NCBI RefSeq assembly: GCF_014904815.1
Contig: NZ_JACZFR010000063.1
Span: 1-40,851, forward strand
Length of the DNA: 40,851 nucleotides
Reading direction: 5' to 3'
Source of the DNA: Microbulbifer taiwanensis
Lineage (GTDB): Bacteria; Pseudomonadota; Gammaproteobacteria; Pseudomonadales; Cellvibrionaceae
Shown piece by piece: positions 17,137-26,410 of the stretch. Every line of letters starts with the position of its first letter. Positions within the stretch are counted from its first letter, which is position 1. The position numbers and the translations under genes are program-made. Under the pieces are notes generated by a model that did no database searches, was not told the DNA's origin, and saw nothing but the letters and a program-made list of their open reading frames with translations.

Positions 17137-18340
17137 GTGCCAACCTCCGTTTGATATGGGACTGCACCACAAAGTGGTCAAACAGCGGTGCGAACAGGTT
17201 GGCGAACAGAATCGCCAGCATCATGCCTTCCGGGAAGGCCGGGTTCACCACGCGAATCAATACACACATGACGCCGATCAGGATGCCGTACCACCAGCGG
17301 CCTGTGTCGGTCATGGCAGCGGATACCGGGTCGGTGGTCATGAAGATCAGGCCGAAGGCGAAGCCGCCAACCACCAGGTGCCAGTACCAGGGCACGTTGA
17401 ACATCGGGTTGGTGTCGGAACCGATCATGTTGAACATGAATGCAGTGGCCATCATGCCCAGCAGGGTGCCGGCGACGATGCGCCAGCTGGCAATCTTCAT
17501 AAACAACAGGATGGCGCCGGCGATCAGTATCGCGAGCGTCGAAGTCTCGCCGATGGAGCCGTGCATGCTGCCGAGGAAAGCGTCCATCCAGGTCAGCTGG
17601 CCGCCGGGCACGCCCACGGCGCCGTTCTGGATACCGTCGCTGGCCATAACGGACAGCGCGGTTGCGCCGGTATAACCGTCGACCGCGGTCCATACCGCGT
17701 CGCCGGACATGCTGGCCGGATAGGCGAAGAACAGGAAGGCGCGGCCGGTGAGTGCCGGGTTGAGGAAGTTCTTGCCGGTACCACCGAAGACTTCCTTGCC
17801 GACCACCACGCCGAAGCTGATACCCATGGCCACCATCCACAGCGGCAAGTCCGGAGGACAGGCCAGCGCGAACAGGATGGAAGTCACGAAGAAGCCCTCG
17901 TTGACCTCGTGGCCGCGAATTGCCGCAAACAGCACTTCCCAGATACCGCCGACCACAAAGGTGACGAAGTAGATGGGCAGGAAGTACATGGCACCGTGGA
18001 CAAGGTTGTCCCACAGGCTGCCGGGATTGTAGCCGGACAGGGCGCCGATGATGGCGTGGCGCCAGCCGGCCAGTTCCGGATTGGTCATGCCTTCGATGAT
18101 GGTGTTGGCCTGGAAGCCGACGTTCCACATACCGTAGAACATCGGGATCATGGCACAGGCCCAGACGCTGATCATGATGCGCTTCAGGTCAATGCCGTCG
18201 CGTACATGCGCCGTGCCCTTGGTGGTGTCCGCGGGCTGGAAAAGGCCGGTGTCTACCGCCTCGTAGAGCGCGTAGAACTTTTCGTATTTGCCGCCCTTGT
18301 GGAAGTGCGGCTCAATGGAATCGAGGAATTTGCGCAACAT
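17129..18340 (-). CDS. nqrB: Na+-NQR subunit B (covalent FMN, sodium channel)
   Basis: The 403-residue large membrane subunit with about ten helices, carrying covalent FMN, the riboflavin site and the sodium path. The FMN attachment motif is [16 protein letters not shown]. Other family markers are the N-terminal [24 protein letters not shown], the segment [27 protein letters not shown], and [17 protein letters not shown] near the C-terminus. ATG at 18340, two bases behind nqrA. Nothing looks truncated. Confidence 0.98.
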   Translation of the reverse strand: MLRKFLDSIEPHFHKGGKYEKFYALYEAVDTGLFQPADTTKGTAHVRDGIDLKRIMISVWACAMIPMFYGMWNVGFQANTIIEGMTNPELAGWRHAIIGALSGYNPGSLWDNLVHGAMYFLPIYFVTFVVGGIWEVLFAAIRGHEVNEGFFVTSILFALACPPDLPLWMVAMGISFGVVVGKEVFGGTGKNFLNPALTGRAFLFFAYPASMSGDAVWTAVDGYTGATALSVMASDGIQNGAVGVPGGQLTWMDAFLGSMHGSIGETSTLAILIAGAILLFMKIASWRIVAGTLLGMMATAFMFNMIGSDTNPMFNVPWYWHLVVGGFAFGLIFMTTDPVSAAMTDTGRWWYGILIGVMCVLIRVVNPAFPEGMMLAILFANLFAPLFDHFVVQSHIKRRLARG

Positions 18341-18342
18341 CC

Positions 18343-19683
18343 TTAACCCTCCTTCTCAATACGGGTGAGGTTGTCCCGCAAAATGGGGCCGTATTCGTAC
18401 TTGCCCGGGCACACGAAGGTGCACAGCGCCAGGTCTTCTTCGTCCAGCTCCATAATTCCCAACTGCTGGGCGGTGGCGGTGTCGCCGACGATCAGCGCGC
18501 GCAGCAGCTGGGTCGGCAGCAGGTCCATCGGCACCACGCGCTCGTAGGTACCGATCGGCATCAGTGCGCGCTCGGAACCGTTGGTGCTGGTGGTGAAGGG
18601 GAACAGGCGGTGCTTGAACAGGCGCGACAGGTAGATCGGCAGTATAGAGAAACGCTTGTTGCCCGCGCGCAGGTAGTGCAGCAGGGGGCGCTCGCGGCCC
18701 TCTTCCAGCACGCTCACCTGGTTGTGGTAGCGACCCAGGTAGCCCAGCGGGCCGGCTGCAGTGCGGCCGCCGAAGACAGAACCGGACACCACGCGGTTGT
18801 CATTGCCCTCTATCTCGCCGGCAGTCAGCTCGTCCAGGCTGGCGCCCAGGCGAGTGCGCAGCAGGCGCGGCTTGCTGACGCGCGGGCCGCCCAGGGCGAC
18901 AACGCGATCGGTGAACAGCTGGCCGGTAGTGAACAGCTTGCCGACGGCGATCACGTCCTGGTAGTTGATGGTGAACACGCTGCGACCGGGCTTGACCGGG
19001 CTCAGGAAGTGCACATGGGTACCGGAGAGACCCGCAGGGTGCGGGCCGGCAAAGGCCTCGCGGCGAATGTTGCCGGCGCTCGGCACCGGCACATCGGCGT
19101 CCGGCGCGGTGCAGACGTAGGTGACATCCGCCAGTTTGGACAGGATTTCCACACCCTGGGCGAAGGCGTCACGCTGCTCGGCGATCACCAGCACCGGGTC
19201 CGCCGCCAGCGGGTTGGTGTCCATTGCGTTGATAAAGATGGCTGCAGGCTCGGCGTCCAGGGCCGGCACCTTGCTGAAGGGACGGGTGCGCAGCGCGGCC
19301 CAGAGACCGGACTCGACCAGGTTCTCGATCACCTGCTCGCGGGTCAGGTTGGCCAGCTGGTCGGCGCTGTAGCTGGCGAACTGCTCCGCCTCGTCGCCGT
19401 CGATCTCGATGACCACGGACTGCAGCACACGGCGGGCACCGCGGTTGATCGCGACAACGCGACCCGCAGCGGGTGCGGTATAGCGCACGCCTTCGGTTTT
19501 CTTATCGGTAAACAGCAGCTGTCCGAGTTTGACGCTATCCCCCTCTGCCACCGCCATGGTCGGCTTCATCCCGTGGTAATCGGGGCCGAGCACAGCGACG
19601 GTCTTGAGTGCAGGGCCATCGTGGATGACCTGCTCGGGCGCGCCGGATATGGGTAAATCCAATCCCCGACGGATCTTTCTCAT
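18343..19683 (-). CDS. nqrA: Na+-NQR subunit A
   Basis: The 446-residue cytoplasmic subunit that helps form the quinone-reducing site. It starts [18 protein letters not shown], the normal NqrA beginning, followed by [21 protein letters not shown] and [24 protein letters not shown] (a barrel-sandwich hybrid-like segment). The C-terminal part has [25 protein letters not shown] and [19 protein letters not shown]. It is the first gene of the nqr operon; 533 bp of non-coding DNA separates it from gap, enough for its promoter. Confidence 0.98.
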   Translation of the reverse strand: MRKIRRGLDLPISGAPEQVIHDGPALKTVAVLGPDYHGMKPTMAVAEGDSVKLGQLLFTDKKTEGVRYTAPAAGRVVAINRGARRVLQSVVIEIDGDEAEQFASYSADQLANLTREQVIENLVESGLWAALRTRPFSKVPALDAEPAAIFINAMDTNPLAADPVLVIAEQRDAFAQGVEILSKLADVTYVCTAPDADVPVPSAGNIRREAFAGPHPAGLSGTHVHFLSPVKPGRSVFTINYQDVIAVGKLFTTGQLFTDRVVALGGPRVSKPRLLRTRLGASLDELTAGEIEGNDNRVVSGSVFGGRTAAGPLGYLGRYHNQVSVLEEGRERPLLHYLRAGNKRFSILPIYLSRLFKHRLFPFTTSTNGSERALMPIGTYERVVPMDLLPTQLLRALIVGDTATAQQLGIMELDEEDLALCTFVCPGKYEYGPILRDNLTRIEKEG

Positions 19684-19971
19684 ACGCCTATGCCTAAGTT
19701 TCTAGTTTAAAAAGTATGCAAAATGGCCTCGAAACTCAGACGCAGGGACCCGCGCCCGGATTGCGAAGCCAGATTGAGGAATTCTCGCGCTGCGAGGACT
19801 TATGCCGCTTAACCCCGGAATCGGGTGTGGAGAGAACTTCTCGGCGCACGGCGGCCTAGCAAAATCGCGCGCATTATAAAGATGGGCCAGGGGGTTTACC
19901 AGTGCACAAGCGGCCGAATTGGGCCCGGGGGAGGAAATTTTTGCTGCAAAAACAGGGAGATAGGGAGGGGA
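19684..19971 (-). promoter_or_regulatory. Gene-free upstream region of the nqr operon
   Basis: No credible gene is present. The minus strand has a TATAAT at 19873-19878, about 190 bp before nqrA, but the best -35 match 17 bp above it is poor. The promoter call is therefore weak. Open frames here have composition unlike the neighbouring genes. Confidence 0.35.
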
Positions 19972-20212
19972 GAATGCGGAATGGTGAATGCGGAATACGC
20001 GACCAGGCGCCAGCGCAGCGTCAAGGCTGTGCCCGCGGTCCAGCTTTCGATGGCGCCGAAAGCCGGATCGCGGGCAGAGAACCGCCCTACACTGAGGGGC
20101 CGGGCCGCGTATTGACTCGGGCCATCCATGGCCCTTACCCTTCGGGCGCCTGCGGCGTCCAGATTTGTTCCCTACAAATTTGTCCTCATTCCGCATTCCT
20201 CATTCCGCATTC
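19972..20212. repeat. GCGGAAT-array element, copy 1
   Basis: A 241-bp element. The left end has two GAATGCGGAA units followed by TACGCGACC. The right end has the inverse, ATTCCGCATTC twice. An inner inverted pair AATACGCG/CGCGTATT is also present. The right part contains GGCGCCTGCGGC and CAAATTTGTC, both shared with copy 4. It lies between the gap stop and the nqrA upstream region. Confidence 0.8.
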
Positions 20213-20216
20213 AAGA

Positions 20217-21674
20217 TCAGTCCTGCAGCGGGAACAGCTTGTACCTGACGCCGGCCATATCCTCCAGGCAGCGCACCACCTGGCAGCTGTAGCCGAACTC
20301 GTTGTCATACCAGCAGTAGAGCACTGCGTTCTTGCCATCGACGATGGTGGCGATGGAGTCGAAGACACAGGCGCGGCGGGAGCCGACGAAGTCGCTGGAC
20401 ACCACTTCCGGGGAGTTTGTGTAGTCGATCTGCTGGCGCAGCGGTGAGTGCAGCGCCACATCGCGCATATACTCGTTCAGCTCGTCCTTGGTGGTCTCCT
20501 GACCCAGGTTCAGGTTCAGGATCGCCATGGAGACATTCGGGGTCGGTACGCGGATGGCGTTGCCGGTCAGCTTGCCCTTCAACTCAGGCAGCGCCTTGGC
20601 CACCGCCTTGGCGGCGCCTGTCTCGGTCAACACCATGTTCAGCGCGGCGGCGCGGCCGCGACGCTCACCCTTGTGGTAGTTGTCGATCAGGTTCTGGTCG
20701 TTGGTGTAGGCGTGCACCGTTTCAACGTGACCGTGCTCAACGCCGTACTTGTCCATCATCGCCTTCAGCACCGGCACAATCGCGTTGGTGGTACAGGAGG
20801 CCGCGGACAGTATCTTGTCCTGCTCGGTGATGTCGCCGTTGTTGATGCCGTAGACGATATTCTTGATATCCCCCTTGCCCGGCGCGGTCAGCAGTACCTT
20901 GGAAGCGCCCTTGCTCTCCAGGTGCTGGCTCAGGCCATCCTCGTCGCGCCATACGCCGGTGCTGTCGACAACGATGGCATCGTGGATGCCGTGCGCCGTG
21001 TAATCCACTTCCTGCGGGGAATTGGCGTAGATCACCTTGATCTCATTGCCGTTGCAGATCAGGGTATTGGTCTCCTCGTCGACGCGGATGGTGCCCTTGA
21101 AGGCGCCATGTACCGAGTCGCGACGTAGCAGCGAAGCGCGCTTGACCAGGTCGTTATCGGCCTTGCCCTTGCGCAGCACAATGGCACGCAGGCGCAGCAC
21201 GTCGCCACTGCCGGCCTTGTCGATCAGCAGGCGCGCCACCAGGCGACCGATGCGGCCGAAGCCGTAGATGACAACATCTTTGGGTTCCGGCAGCGGGGTA
21301 CCGGCACCTTCCGCATCCGCCAGCTCTTCCTTGACGAACTGGTCCACGGACAGGCCGCGGTCATCGCGCATGTATTTGTTGGTCAGGGTGCCCAGATCGA
21401 TGTGCACGGGGCCCAGTTCCAGCTTGCAGATAGCTTCCAGCACCGGGAAGGATTCGAATTCTGAAAGTTCGTTCTCCTCCACCTGCCGCACAAAGCGGTG
21501 CGCCTTCATAATGCTCAGCACTGAGCGGTTCACCAGGTTGCGGCCATACATATAGACACCGACGTTGCGCTCACGGTTGAGCTTGCCAATCATCGGGATC
21601 ATGGATTCGGCCAGCGCTTCGCGCTCCTTCCAGTCCTTGAAAAAGTCCGCGGGCTTCGGTCGCTTCTGAGTCAC
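20217..21674 (-). CDS. gap: Glyceraldehyde-3-phosphate dehydrogenase, long (about 480-residue) type
   Basis: Oxidises glyceraldehyde-3-phosphate with phosphate to 1,3-bisphosphoglycerate, or runs in reverse for gluconeogenesis. The 485 residues are longer than the classical 330 because of an N-terminal domain of about 130 residues (MTQKRPKPADFFKDWKE onward), a form known from Pseudomonas and relatives. The NAD fold starts at VVIYGFGRIGRL (about 134-145), the catalytic Cys is in SAASCTTNAIVPVL (about 294), and the catalytic His is in VETVHAYTNDQ (about 321). I choose the GTG at 21674 because AGAGGTG precedes it by seven bases. Cofactor preference cannot be read with certainty. A HexR-like site is upstream. 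Confidence 0.93.
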   Translation of the reverse strand: MTQKRPKPADFFKDWKEREALAESMIPMIGKLNRERNVGVYMYGRNLVNRSVLSIMKAHRFVRQVEENELSEFESFPVLEAICKLELGPVHIDLGTLTNKYMRDDRGLSVDQFVKEELADAEGAGTPLPEPKDVVIYGFGRIGRLVARLLIDKAGSGDVLRLRAIVLRKGKADNDLVKRASLLRRDSVHGAFKGTIRVDEETNTLICNGNEIKVIYANSPQEVDYTAHGIHDAIVVDSTGVWRDEDGLSQHLESKGASKVLLTAPGKGDIKNIVYGINNGDITEQDKILSAASCTTNAIVPVLKAMMDKYGVEHGHVETVHAYTNDQNLIDNYHKGERRGRAAALNMVLTETGAAKAVAKALPELKGKLTGNAIRVPTPNVSMAILNLNLGQETTKDELNEYMRDVALHSPLRQQIDYTNSPEVVSSDFVGSRRACVFDSIATIVDGKNAVLYCWYDNEFGYSCQVVRCLEDMAGVRYKLFPLQD

Positions 21675-21975
21675 AGTCAGACACCTCTGCAATGTGTTTG
21701 ATAGGCAGGAATATCACGGCTCCGCGGGGAAGCCCCGGGGGCGCGTGGCTGCGGAATATATGCATTACACCCCAGTGGCGCAACCGGGCAAAAAAGCGGC
21801 AAAATTCTGTAGTTAAACTACCGACTCACCCAATCCCAATCTTTTCCCGCTCGCCTCTATAGAGGGGAGCACCAGGCAGCCAGAAATCCACAGTCACTGC
21901 ACCGACGGTCGTTCACCGCTACAATAGCGTCCCCCTGACCCAGCCCCGACTGAAAGTGCGGATATATAAGGAAAG
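21675..21975. promoter_or_regulatory. Divergent gap-mfd promoter region
   Basis: The 301-bp interval contains the start signals of both divergent genes. On the mfd side AAGGAAAG precedes the ATG. The region contains the palindrome at 21808-21822. No further gene is credible here. Confidence 0.5.
21808..21822. promoter_or_regulatory. Candidate HexR operator upstream of gap
   Basis: TGTAGTTAAACTACC is a palindrome of GTAGTT and AACTAC around a central A. It approximates the TGTARTNNNANYTACA-type sites described for HexR, which controls gap, zwf and edd genes in gammaproteobacteria. It lies about 134 bp before the gap start and 154 bp before mfd. HexR itself is not in the window. Confidence 0.5.
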
Positions 21976-24900
21976 ATGACCGATTTACACCCCCTCTCCC
22001 CGCCCCCCTTTCGCTCCCCCAGTGACCGACAGTTCTGGGGCCAGCTGCACGGCGCGGCGGCCGCACTGGCAATTCTCAACGCGGCGCGCGACAGGAATGC
22101 CCCCAGCCTGCTGATCGCCCGCGACAGCCTGGAGGCGCACCGCCTCGAGGTGCAGCTGAAATTTTTTAACAAACGCGGGAGAGATGCCGCCGTCGGCGGG
22201 GAACTGGAAATCTTCCACTTCCCCGATTGGGAGATACTGCCCTACGACACCTTTTCGCCGCACCAGGACATCATCTCCGATCGCCTGGCCACCCTCTACC
22301 GGCTGCCACACATGGGCAGTGGTATTGTCATAGTGCCGGTCAGCACCCTGATGCACCGCTTGCCGCCGCGGGACTATGTGGCCGGCAATGCGCTGATATT
22401 GCGCGAGGGACAGCAGTTCGACACCAATGTCCAGCGCCGTCTGCTGGAACAGGCCGGCTACCACTGCGTAGACACCGTCTACGAGCACGGCGAATTCGCG
22501 GTGCGCGGCTCGCTGATGGACATTTACCCGATGGGCAGCCGCCTGCCCTACCGCATCGACCTGTTCGATGACGAGATAGAGTCCCTGCGCACCTTCGATC
22601 CGGAGAACCAGCGCACCGTCGACAGGGTCGAAAGCATTCACCTGCTGCCAGCGCGGGAGTTTCCGCTGCACAAGGCGGCGCTGGCGGAATTCCTGCAGAA
22701 CTGGCACGAGCAGTTCGACTGCGACCCCAGCCTGGTGCCCATCTACCAGGATATCAGCGCCGGCATAGCCCCGGCCGGTATCGAGTACTACCTGCCGCTG
22801 TTCTTTGGCGGCAACTGTGCCAGCCTGTTCGACTACCTGCCGGAGGGCAGCCAGGCCTTTGTACAGGGGGAGCTGCAGCAGCCGCTGGATAACTTCTGGC
22901 GCGAAGTCGGCAACCGGTATGAGAGCCGCTGTGGAGACCTGACCCGCCCGGTCCTGCAGCCACGGCAGATACTGCTGGACATCGCCGAGTTCAACGGGGC
23001 CCTGAAGGCGATGCCGCGGGCGATCTTCTCGGCTGAGACGTTGCCGGACGCCCAGGGCAACTACAACTTCGCCAGCGAGATTCCGCCCAGCCTGCCGGTG
23101 GACGGAAAATCCGAGCAACCACTGGCGGCACTGGAGAGCTACCTGATGGAGCACTCCGGCAGAGTGCTCTTCTGCGCCGAGAGCGGTGGCCGCCGCGAGG
23201 CGCTGCTGGAACTGCTGGGCGGCATTCGCCTGCAACCGGTGCAGTTCGACTGCTGGAGCGCCTTTCTCGACAGCGACGAGTCGATCGGCATCACCGTTTC
23301 CCCACTGGACCAGGGGCTGAAACTGGCGGAGCCCGCCGTCGAGCTGATCGCCGAGCCGCAGCTGTTCGGCGAGCGGGTGCTACAGCAGCGGCGGCGCAAG
23401 AAGGCCAAGGACGACGCCGACAACGCGGTGAAGAACCTGGCGGAACTGCGCCCGGGCGCGCCGGTGGTCCACATCGACCACGGCGTCGGCCGCTACCGCG
23501 GCCTGCAGAGCCTGGAGATCGACGGCCAGCCAGCGGAATTCCTGACCCTGGAGTACGCTGACGAGGCCAAGCTGTATGTACCGGTGGCCAGCCTGCACCT
23601 GATCAGCCGCTACTCTGGCGCCGACGAGGCGCTGGCGCCGCAACACCGGCTCGGCAGCGAGCAGTGGCAGAAAGCCAAGCGCAAGGCGGCGGAAAAGGTG
23701 CGCGACGCCGCCGCGGAACTGCTGGATATCTACGCCCGCCGTGAGGCCCGCGTCGGTCACGCCTTCGCCGACCCCGGCCTGGCCTACCGCGAGTTCACCG
23801 CCGGCTTTCCCTTCGAGGAGACGCCGGACCAGCAGCAGGCCATTGAGGCGGTGGTCGCCGATATGCTGTCGAAAAAACCGATGGATCGTTTGGTCTGCGG
23901 CGATGTAGGTTTCGGAAAAACCGAAGTGGCGATGCGTGCGGCCTTCGTCGCCGCCCATGCCGGCAAGCAGGTGGCCATGCTGGTGCCCACCACCCTGCTG
24001 GCCCAGCAGCACTTTCAATCCTTCCAGGACCGCTTCGCCGACTGGCCGGTAAACGTCGAGGTGATCTCGCGCTTCCGCTCGGGGAAAGAGGTAGACAGCG
24101 TCAAGGACAAGGTGGCGAGCGGTGCGGTGGATATCCTGGTCGGCACCCACAAGCTGCTGCAGAGCGACCTGGACTTCAAGAACCTGGGCCTGCTGATCAT
24201 CGACGAGGAGCACCGCTTCGGCGTGCGCCAGAAGGAGCGATTGAAGAGCCTGCGCGCCGAAGTGGATATCCTCGCCATGACCGCGACGCCGATTCCACGC
24301 ACCCTGAATATGGCCATGGCCGGGATCCGCGACCTGTCGGTGATCGCCACGCCGCCGGCGCGACGGCTGTCGGTGAAGACCTTCGTGCGCGAGCGCGACG
24401 AGGCGCTGATCAAGGAGGCGGTGTTGCGGGAGATACTGCGTGGCGGCCAGGTGTACTTCCTGCACAACGAGGTCAAGAGCATCGAGCGCATCGCCCGCGA
24501 GCTGCAGGAGCTGGTGCCCGAGGCACGTGTCGGCATAGGTCACGGGCAGATGCGCGAGCGCGAGCTGGAACAGGTGATGAGCGACTTCTACCACAAGCGC
24601 TTCAACGTCCTGGTCTGCACTACCATTATCGAGACCGGCATCGACGTGCCCACGGCCAATACCATCCTGATCGAGCGCGCGGACAAGTTCGGCCTGGCCC
24701 AGCTGCACCAGCTGCGCGGCCGTGTCGGTCGCTCCCACCACCAGGCCTACGCCTACCTGCTGACACCGAACAAGCGCGCCATGACCGGCGACGCCGTCAA
24801 GCGCCTGGAAGCCATCAGCGAAGCCCAGGACCTGGGCGCCGGCTTCACCCTGGCCACCCACGACCTGGAGATCCGCGGCGCCGGTGAACTGCTGGGCGAG

Positions 24901-25455
24901 GAGCAGAGCGGCCAGATCCAGAGTGTCGGCTTCACCCTCTATATGGAGATGCTCGACCACGCGGTGAAAGCCATCCGCGAGGGCAGGACTCCCAATATCG
25001 ACGAGCCGCTGGAATCCCCCGCGGTGGATGTGAACCTGCGGGTGCCGGCGCTGATCCCGGAGGACTACCTGCCGGACGTGCACGGCCGGCTGATGATGTA
25101 CAAGCGCATCGCCAACGCCGCCGACAGCCAGGCACTGAAGGAGCTGCAGGTCGAGATGATCGACCGCTTCGGCCTGCTGCCGGAACCGGTCAAACACCTG
25201 TTCCGCACCACCGAGATCAAACTCCAGGCCGACGCCATGGGTATCCGCAAGCTGGAGGCCTCGGCCGCCCGGGGACGTATCGAATTTGCGGACAATGCCC
25301 GGGTGGATCCGCTGACTCTGGTTAAGATGGTGCAGACAGAGCCCGGCCGCTACCAGCTGCAGGGTGCCAACCAGCTGAACTTCAGCCTGGACGAGGAAGG
25401 GCCGGACCAGCGCCTGCAACAGGTGGCCGGAGTGTTGGAGCGGCTGGCGCAGTGA
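21976..25455 (+). CDS. mfd: Transcription-repair coupling factor Mfd
   Basis: The 1159-residue translocase that removes RNA polymerase stalled at lesions and recruits UvrA. The N-terminal UvrB-like domains are at about 15-330. The RNA-polymerase-interacting domain is at about 490-560 (PVVHIDHGVGRYRGLQSLEI). The RecG-like motor has Walker A GDVGFGKTEVAMRAAF (about 642), DEEHRFGVRQKERLK, TATPIPRTLNMAM, ETGIDVPTANTILIERAD and LRGRVGRSHHQAYAYLL. A C-terminal TRCF domain (about 1000-1100) is present. ATG at 21976 after AAGGAAAG. It is followed by csiV, its usual neighbour. Confidence 0.98.
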   Translation: MTDLHPLSPPPFRSPSDRQFWGQLHGAAAALAILNAARDRNAPSLLIARDSLEAHRLEVQLKFFNKRGRDAAVGGELEIFHFPDWEILPYDTFSPHQDIISDRLATLYRLPHMGSGIVIVPVSTLMHRLPPRDYVAGNALILREGQQFDTNVQRRLLEQAGYHCVDTVYEHGEFAVRGSLMDIYPMGSRLPYRIDLFDDEIESLRTFDPENQRTVDRVESIHLLPAREFPLHKAALAEFLQNWHEQFDCDPSLVPIYQDISAGIAPAGIEYYLPLFFGGNCASLFDYLPEGSQAFVQGELQQPLDNFWREVGNRYESRCGDLTRPVLQPRQILLDIAEFNGALKAMPRAIFSAETLPDAQGNYNFASEIPPSLPVDGKSEQPLAALESYLMEHSGRVLFCAESGGRREALLELLGGIRLQPVQFDCWSAFLDSDESIGITVSPLDQGLKLAEPAVELIAEPQLFGERVLQQRRRKKAKDDADNAVKNLAELRPGAPVVHIDHGVGRYRGLQSLEIDGQPAEFLTLEYADEAKLYVPVASLHLISRYSGADEALAPQHRLGSEQWQKAKRKAAEKVRDAAAELLDIYARREARVGHAFADPGLAYREFTAGFPFEETPDQQQAIEAVVADMLSKKPMDRLVCGDVGFGKTEVAMRAAFVAAHAGKQVAMLVPTTLLAQQHFQSFQDRFADWPVNVEVISRFRSGKEVDSVKDKVASGAVDILVGTHKLLQSDLDFKNLGLLIIDEEHRFGVRQKERLKSLRAEVDILAMTATPIPRTLNMAMAGIRDLSVIATPPARRLSVKTFVRERDEALIKEAVLREILRGGQVYFLHNEVKSIERIARELQELVPEARVGIGHGQMRERELEQVMSDFYHKRFNVLVCTTIIETGIDVPTANTILIERADKFGLAQLHQLRGRVGRSHHQAYAYLLTPNKRAMTGDAVKRLEAISEAQDLGAGFTLATHDLEIRGAGELLGEEQSGQIQSVGFTLYMEMLDHAVKAIREGRTPNIDEPLESPAVDVNLRVPALIPEDYLPDVHGRLMMYKRIANAADSQALKELQVEMIDRFGLLPEPVKHLFRTTEIKLQADAMGIRKLEASAARGRIEFADNARVDPLTLVKMVQTEPGRYQLQGANQLNFSLDEEGPDQRLQQVAGVLERLAQ

Positions 25456-25494
25456 TATTATTTCGCGACTGGAGGTTCGGGACTCGGGACCATC

Positions 25495-25549
25495 GTAGGG
25501 TGCACCGTGCGCACCATCCAGCCTCAATGGTGCGCGCGGCGCACCCTAC
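25495..25549. repeat. REP-like palindrome, family B
   Basis: Arms at 25495-25516 and 25528-25549 (beginning GTAGGGTGCACCGTGCGC) pair with two mismatches over 22 bp around an 11-bp loop. It matches the outer arms at 1246-1388. It sits between mfd and csiV and could act as a weak transcript-end structure. Confidence 0.8.
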
Positions 25550-25585
25550 GGGTACACACGACATAATGACTACAGCGGTATTTTC

Positions 25586-26311
25586 ATGACCAGAATCATT
25601 CAACTCGGCTCCGCCCTGCTGCTGGCTATAGCGGCAGCAAGCGCCCAGGCGGCCAACTACGCCGGCACCACCTTCGAAATCGAGATGATCGTCTTCGAGC
25701 GCCCCCAGGGCATGGAGCAGTCCCGTGAGACCTGGCCGACGGCGCCGCGCCTGCAGTACCCGAGCCGCTGGGTCGATTTCGATACCGCCAGGGGCGGCTC
25801 CCTGTTCCTGTCCCCCGCCGCTACCCGGCTGGACAACAAGGCCGCAGCACTGACCCGCGGAGGCGACCGGGTGCTGTTCCACAAGGCCTGGCGCCAGGTG
25901 CTGCAGCAGAAGCGCAACTCCCCGGCTATCCTGATTTCCGGCGGTGACCGCGCCGGGGATCAGAGTCGGCTCGGTGGCAGTGTCACCCTGAGCGTATCCC
26001 GTTACCTGCACCTGAGCACCAACCTGTGGCTGAGCGAATTCGCTGCGGCCGGTGCCGACAGCGGTATCCCGCTGCCCCGGCGCCCTGTCGCGACCACCGA
26101 AGAGCCCCTGGACCTGGCCAGTGAAGCCGGTGATTTCCAGGCCGCCGCGGCGAGCGCCTTCGCAGCGCAGCCTCAGCAAGCCGTATACGCCCAGCACCTT
26201 GTCCCCCTGCAGGCCGAGCGCCGCATGCGCAGCGGCGAGCTGCACTATATCGACCACCCGGCCTTCGGCATCCTGATCGAAGTCCGCACCGTCAGTGGCA
26301 GTGATGAGTAA
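25586..26311 (+). CDS. csiV: CsiV family protein (Mfd-adjacent periplasmic protein)
   Basis: A 241-residue exported protein with a signal peptide (MTRIIQLGSALLLAIAAASAQA, cleavage about residue 22). The mature start ANYAGTTFEIEMIVFERP is typical of the CsiV family. In Vibrio cholerae CsiV is a septal peptidoglycan-binding partner of the LpoA-type activator CsiA and helps cells resist D-amino acids. Other family-like parts are LGGSVTLSVSRYLHLSTNLWLSEF and the C-terminal ERRMRSGELHYIDHPAFGILIEV. The gene follows mfd, as in other gammaproteobacteria. Whether the same cell-division role holds here is inference. Confidence 0.85.
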   Translation: MTRIIQLGSALLLAIAAASAQAANYAGTTFEIEMIVFERPQGMEQSRETWPTAPRLQYPSRWVDFDTARGGSLFLSPAATRLDNKAAALTRGGDRVLFHKAWRQVLQQKRNSPAILISGGDRAGDQSRLGGSVTLSVSRYLHLSTNLWLSEFAAAGADSGIPLPRRPVATTEEPLDLASEAGDFQAAAASAFAAQPQQAVYAQHLVPLQAERRMRSGELHYIDHPAFGILIEVRTVSGSDE

Positions 26312-26410
26312 TCAGCGGTAAGTGGCCGGTGACCGCAACTCCCGCGGTCACCTGACCATCGCTGCTCCTCTCTGACCACCAACCACCAGCTACCAACCAC
26401 TCTAAAAATA
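26312..26410. repeat. Structured repeat between csiV and the DUF819 gene
   Basis: Begins TCAGCGGTAAGTGG directly at the csiV stop and ends with inverted low-complexity CCACCAACCACC. Inside, a perfect 9-bp hairpin pairs GGTGACCGC (26328-26336) with GCGGTCACC (26344-26352). The start matches the TCAGCGG array at 27647. Confidence 0.6.

Noticed and set aside
19702..20196. A 164-codon open frame upstream of nqrA
   Set aside because: It runs through the GCGGAAT element and the nqr upstream region. The translation is Pro/Arg-rich with no domain and no ribosome-binding site.
23380..25527. A 715-codon open frame antisense to mfd
   Set aside because: Same reasoning: the helicase motifs of Mfd are intact on the plus strand, and the antisense frame has no ribosome site or family pattern.
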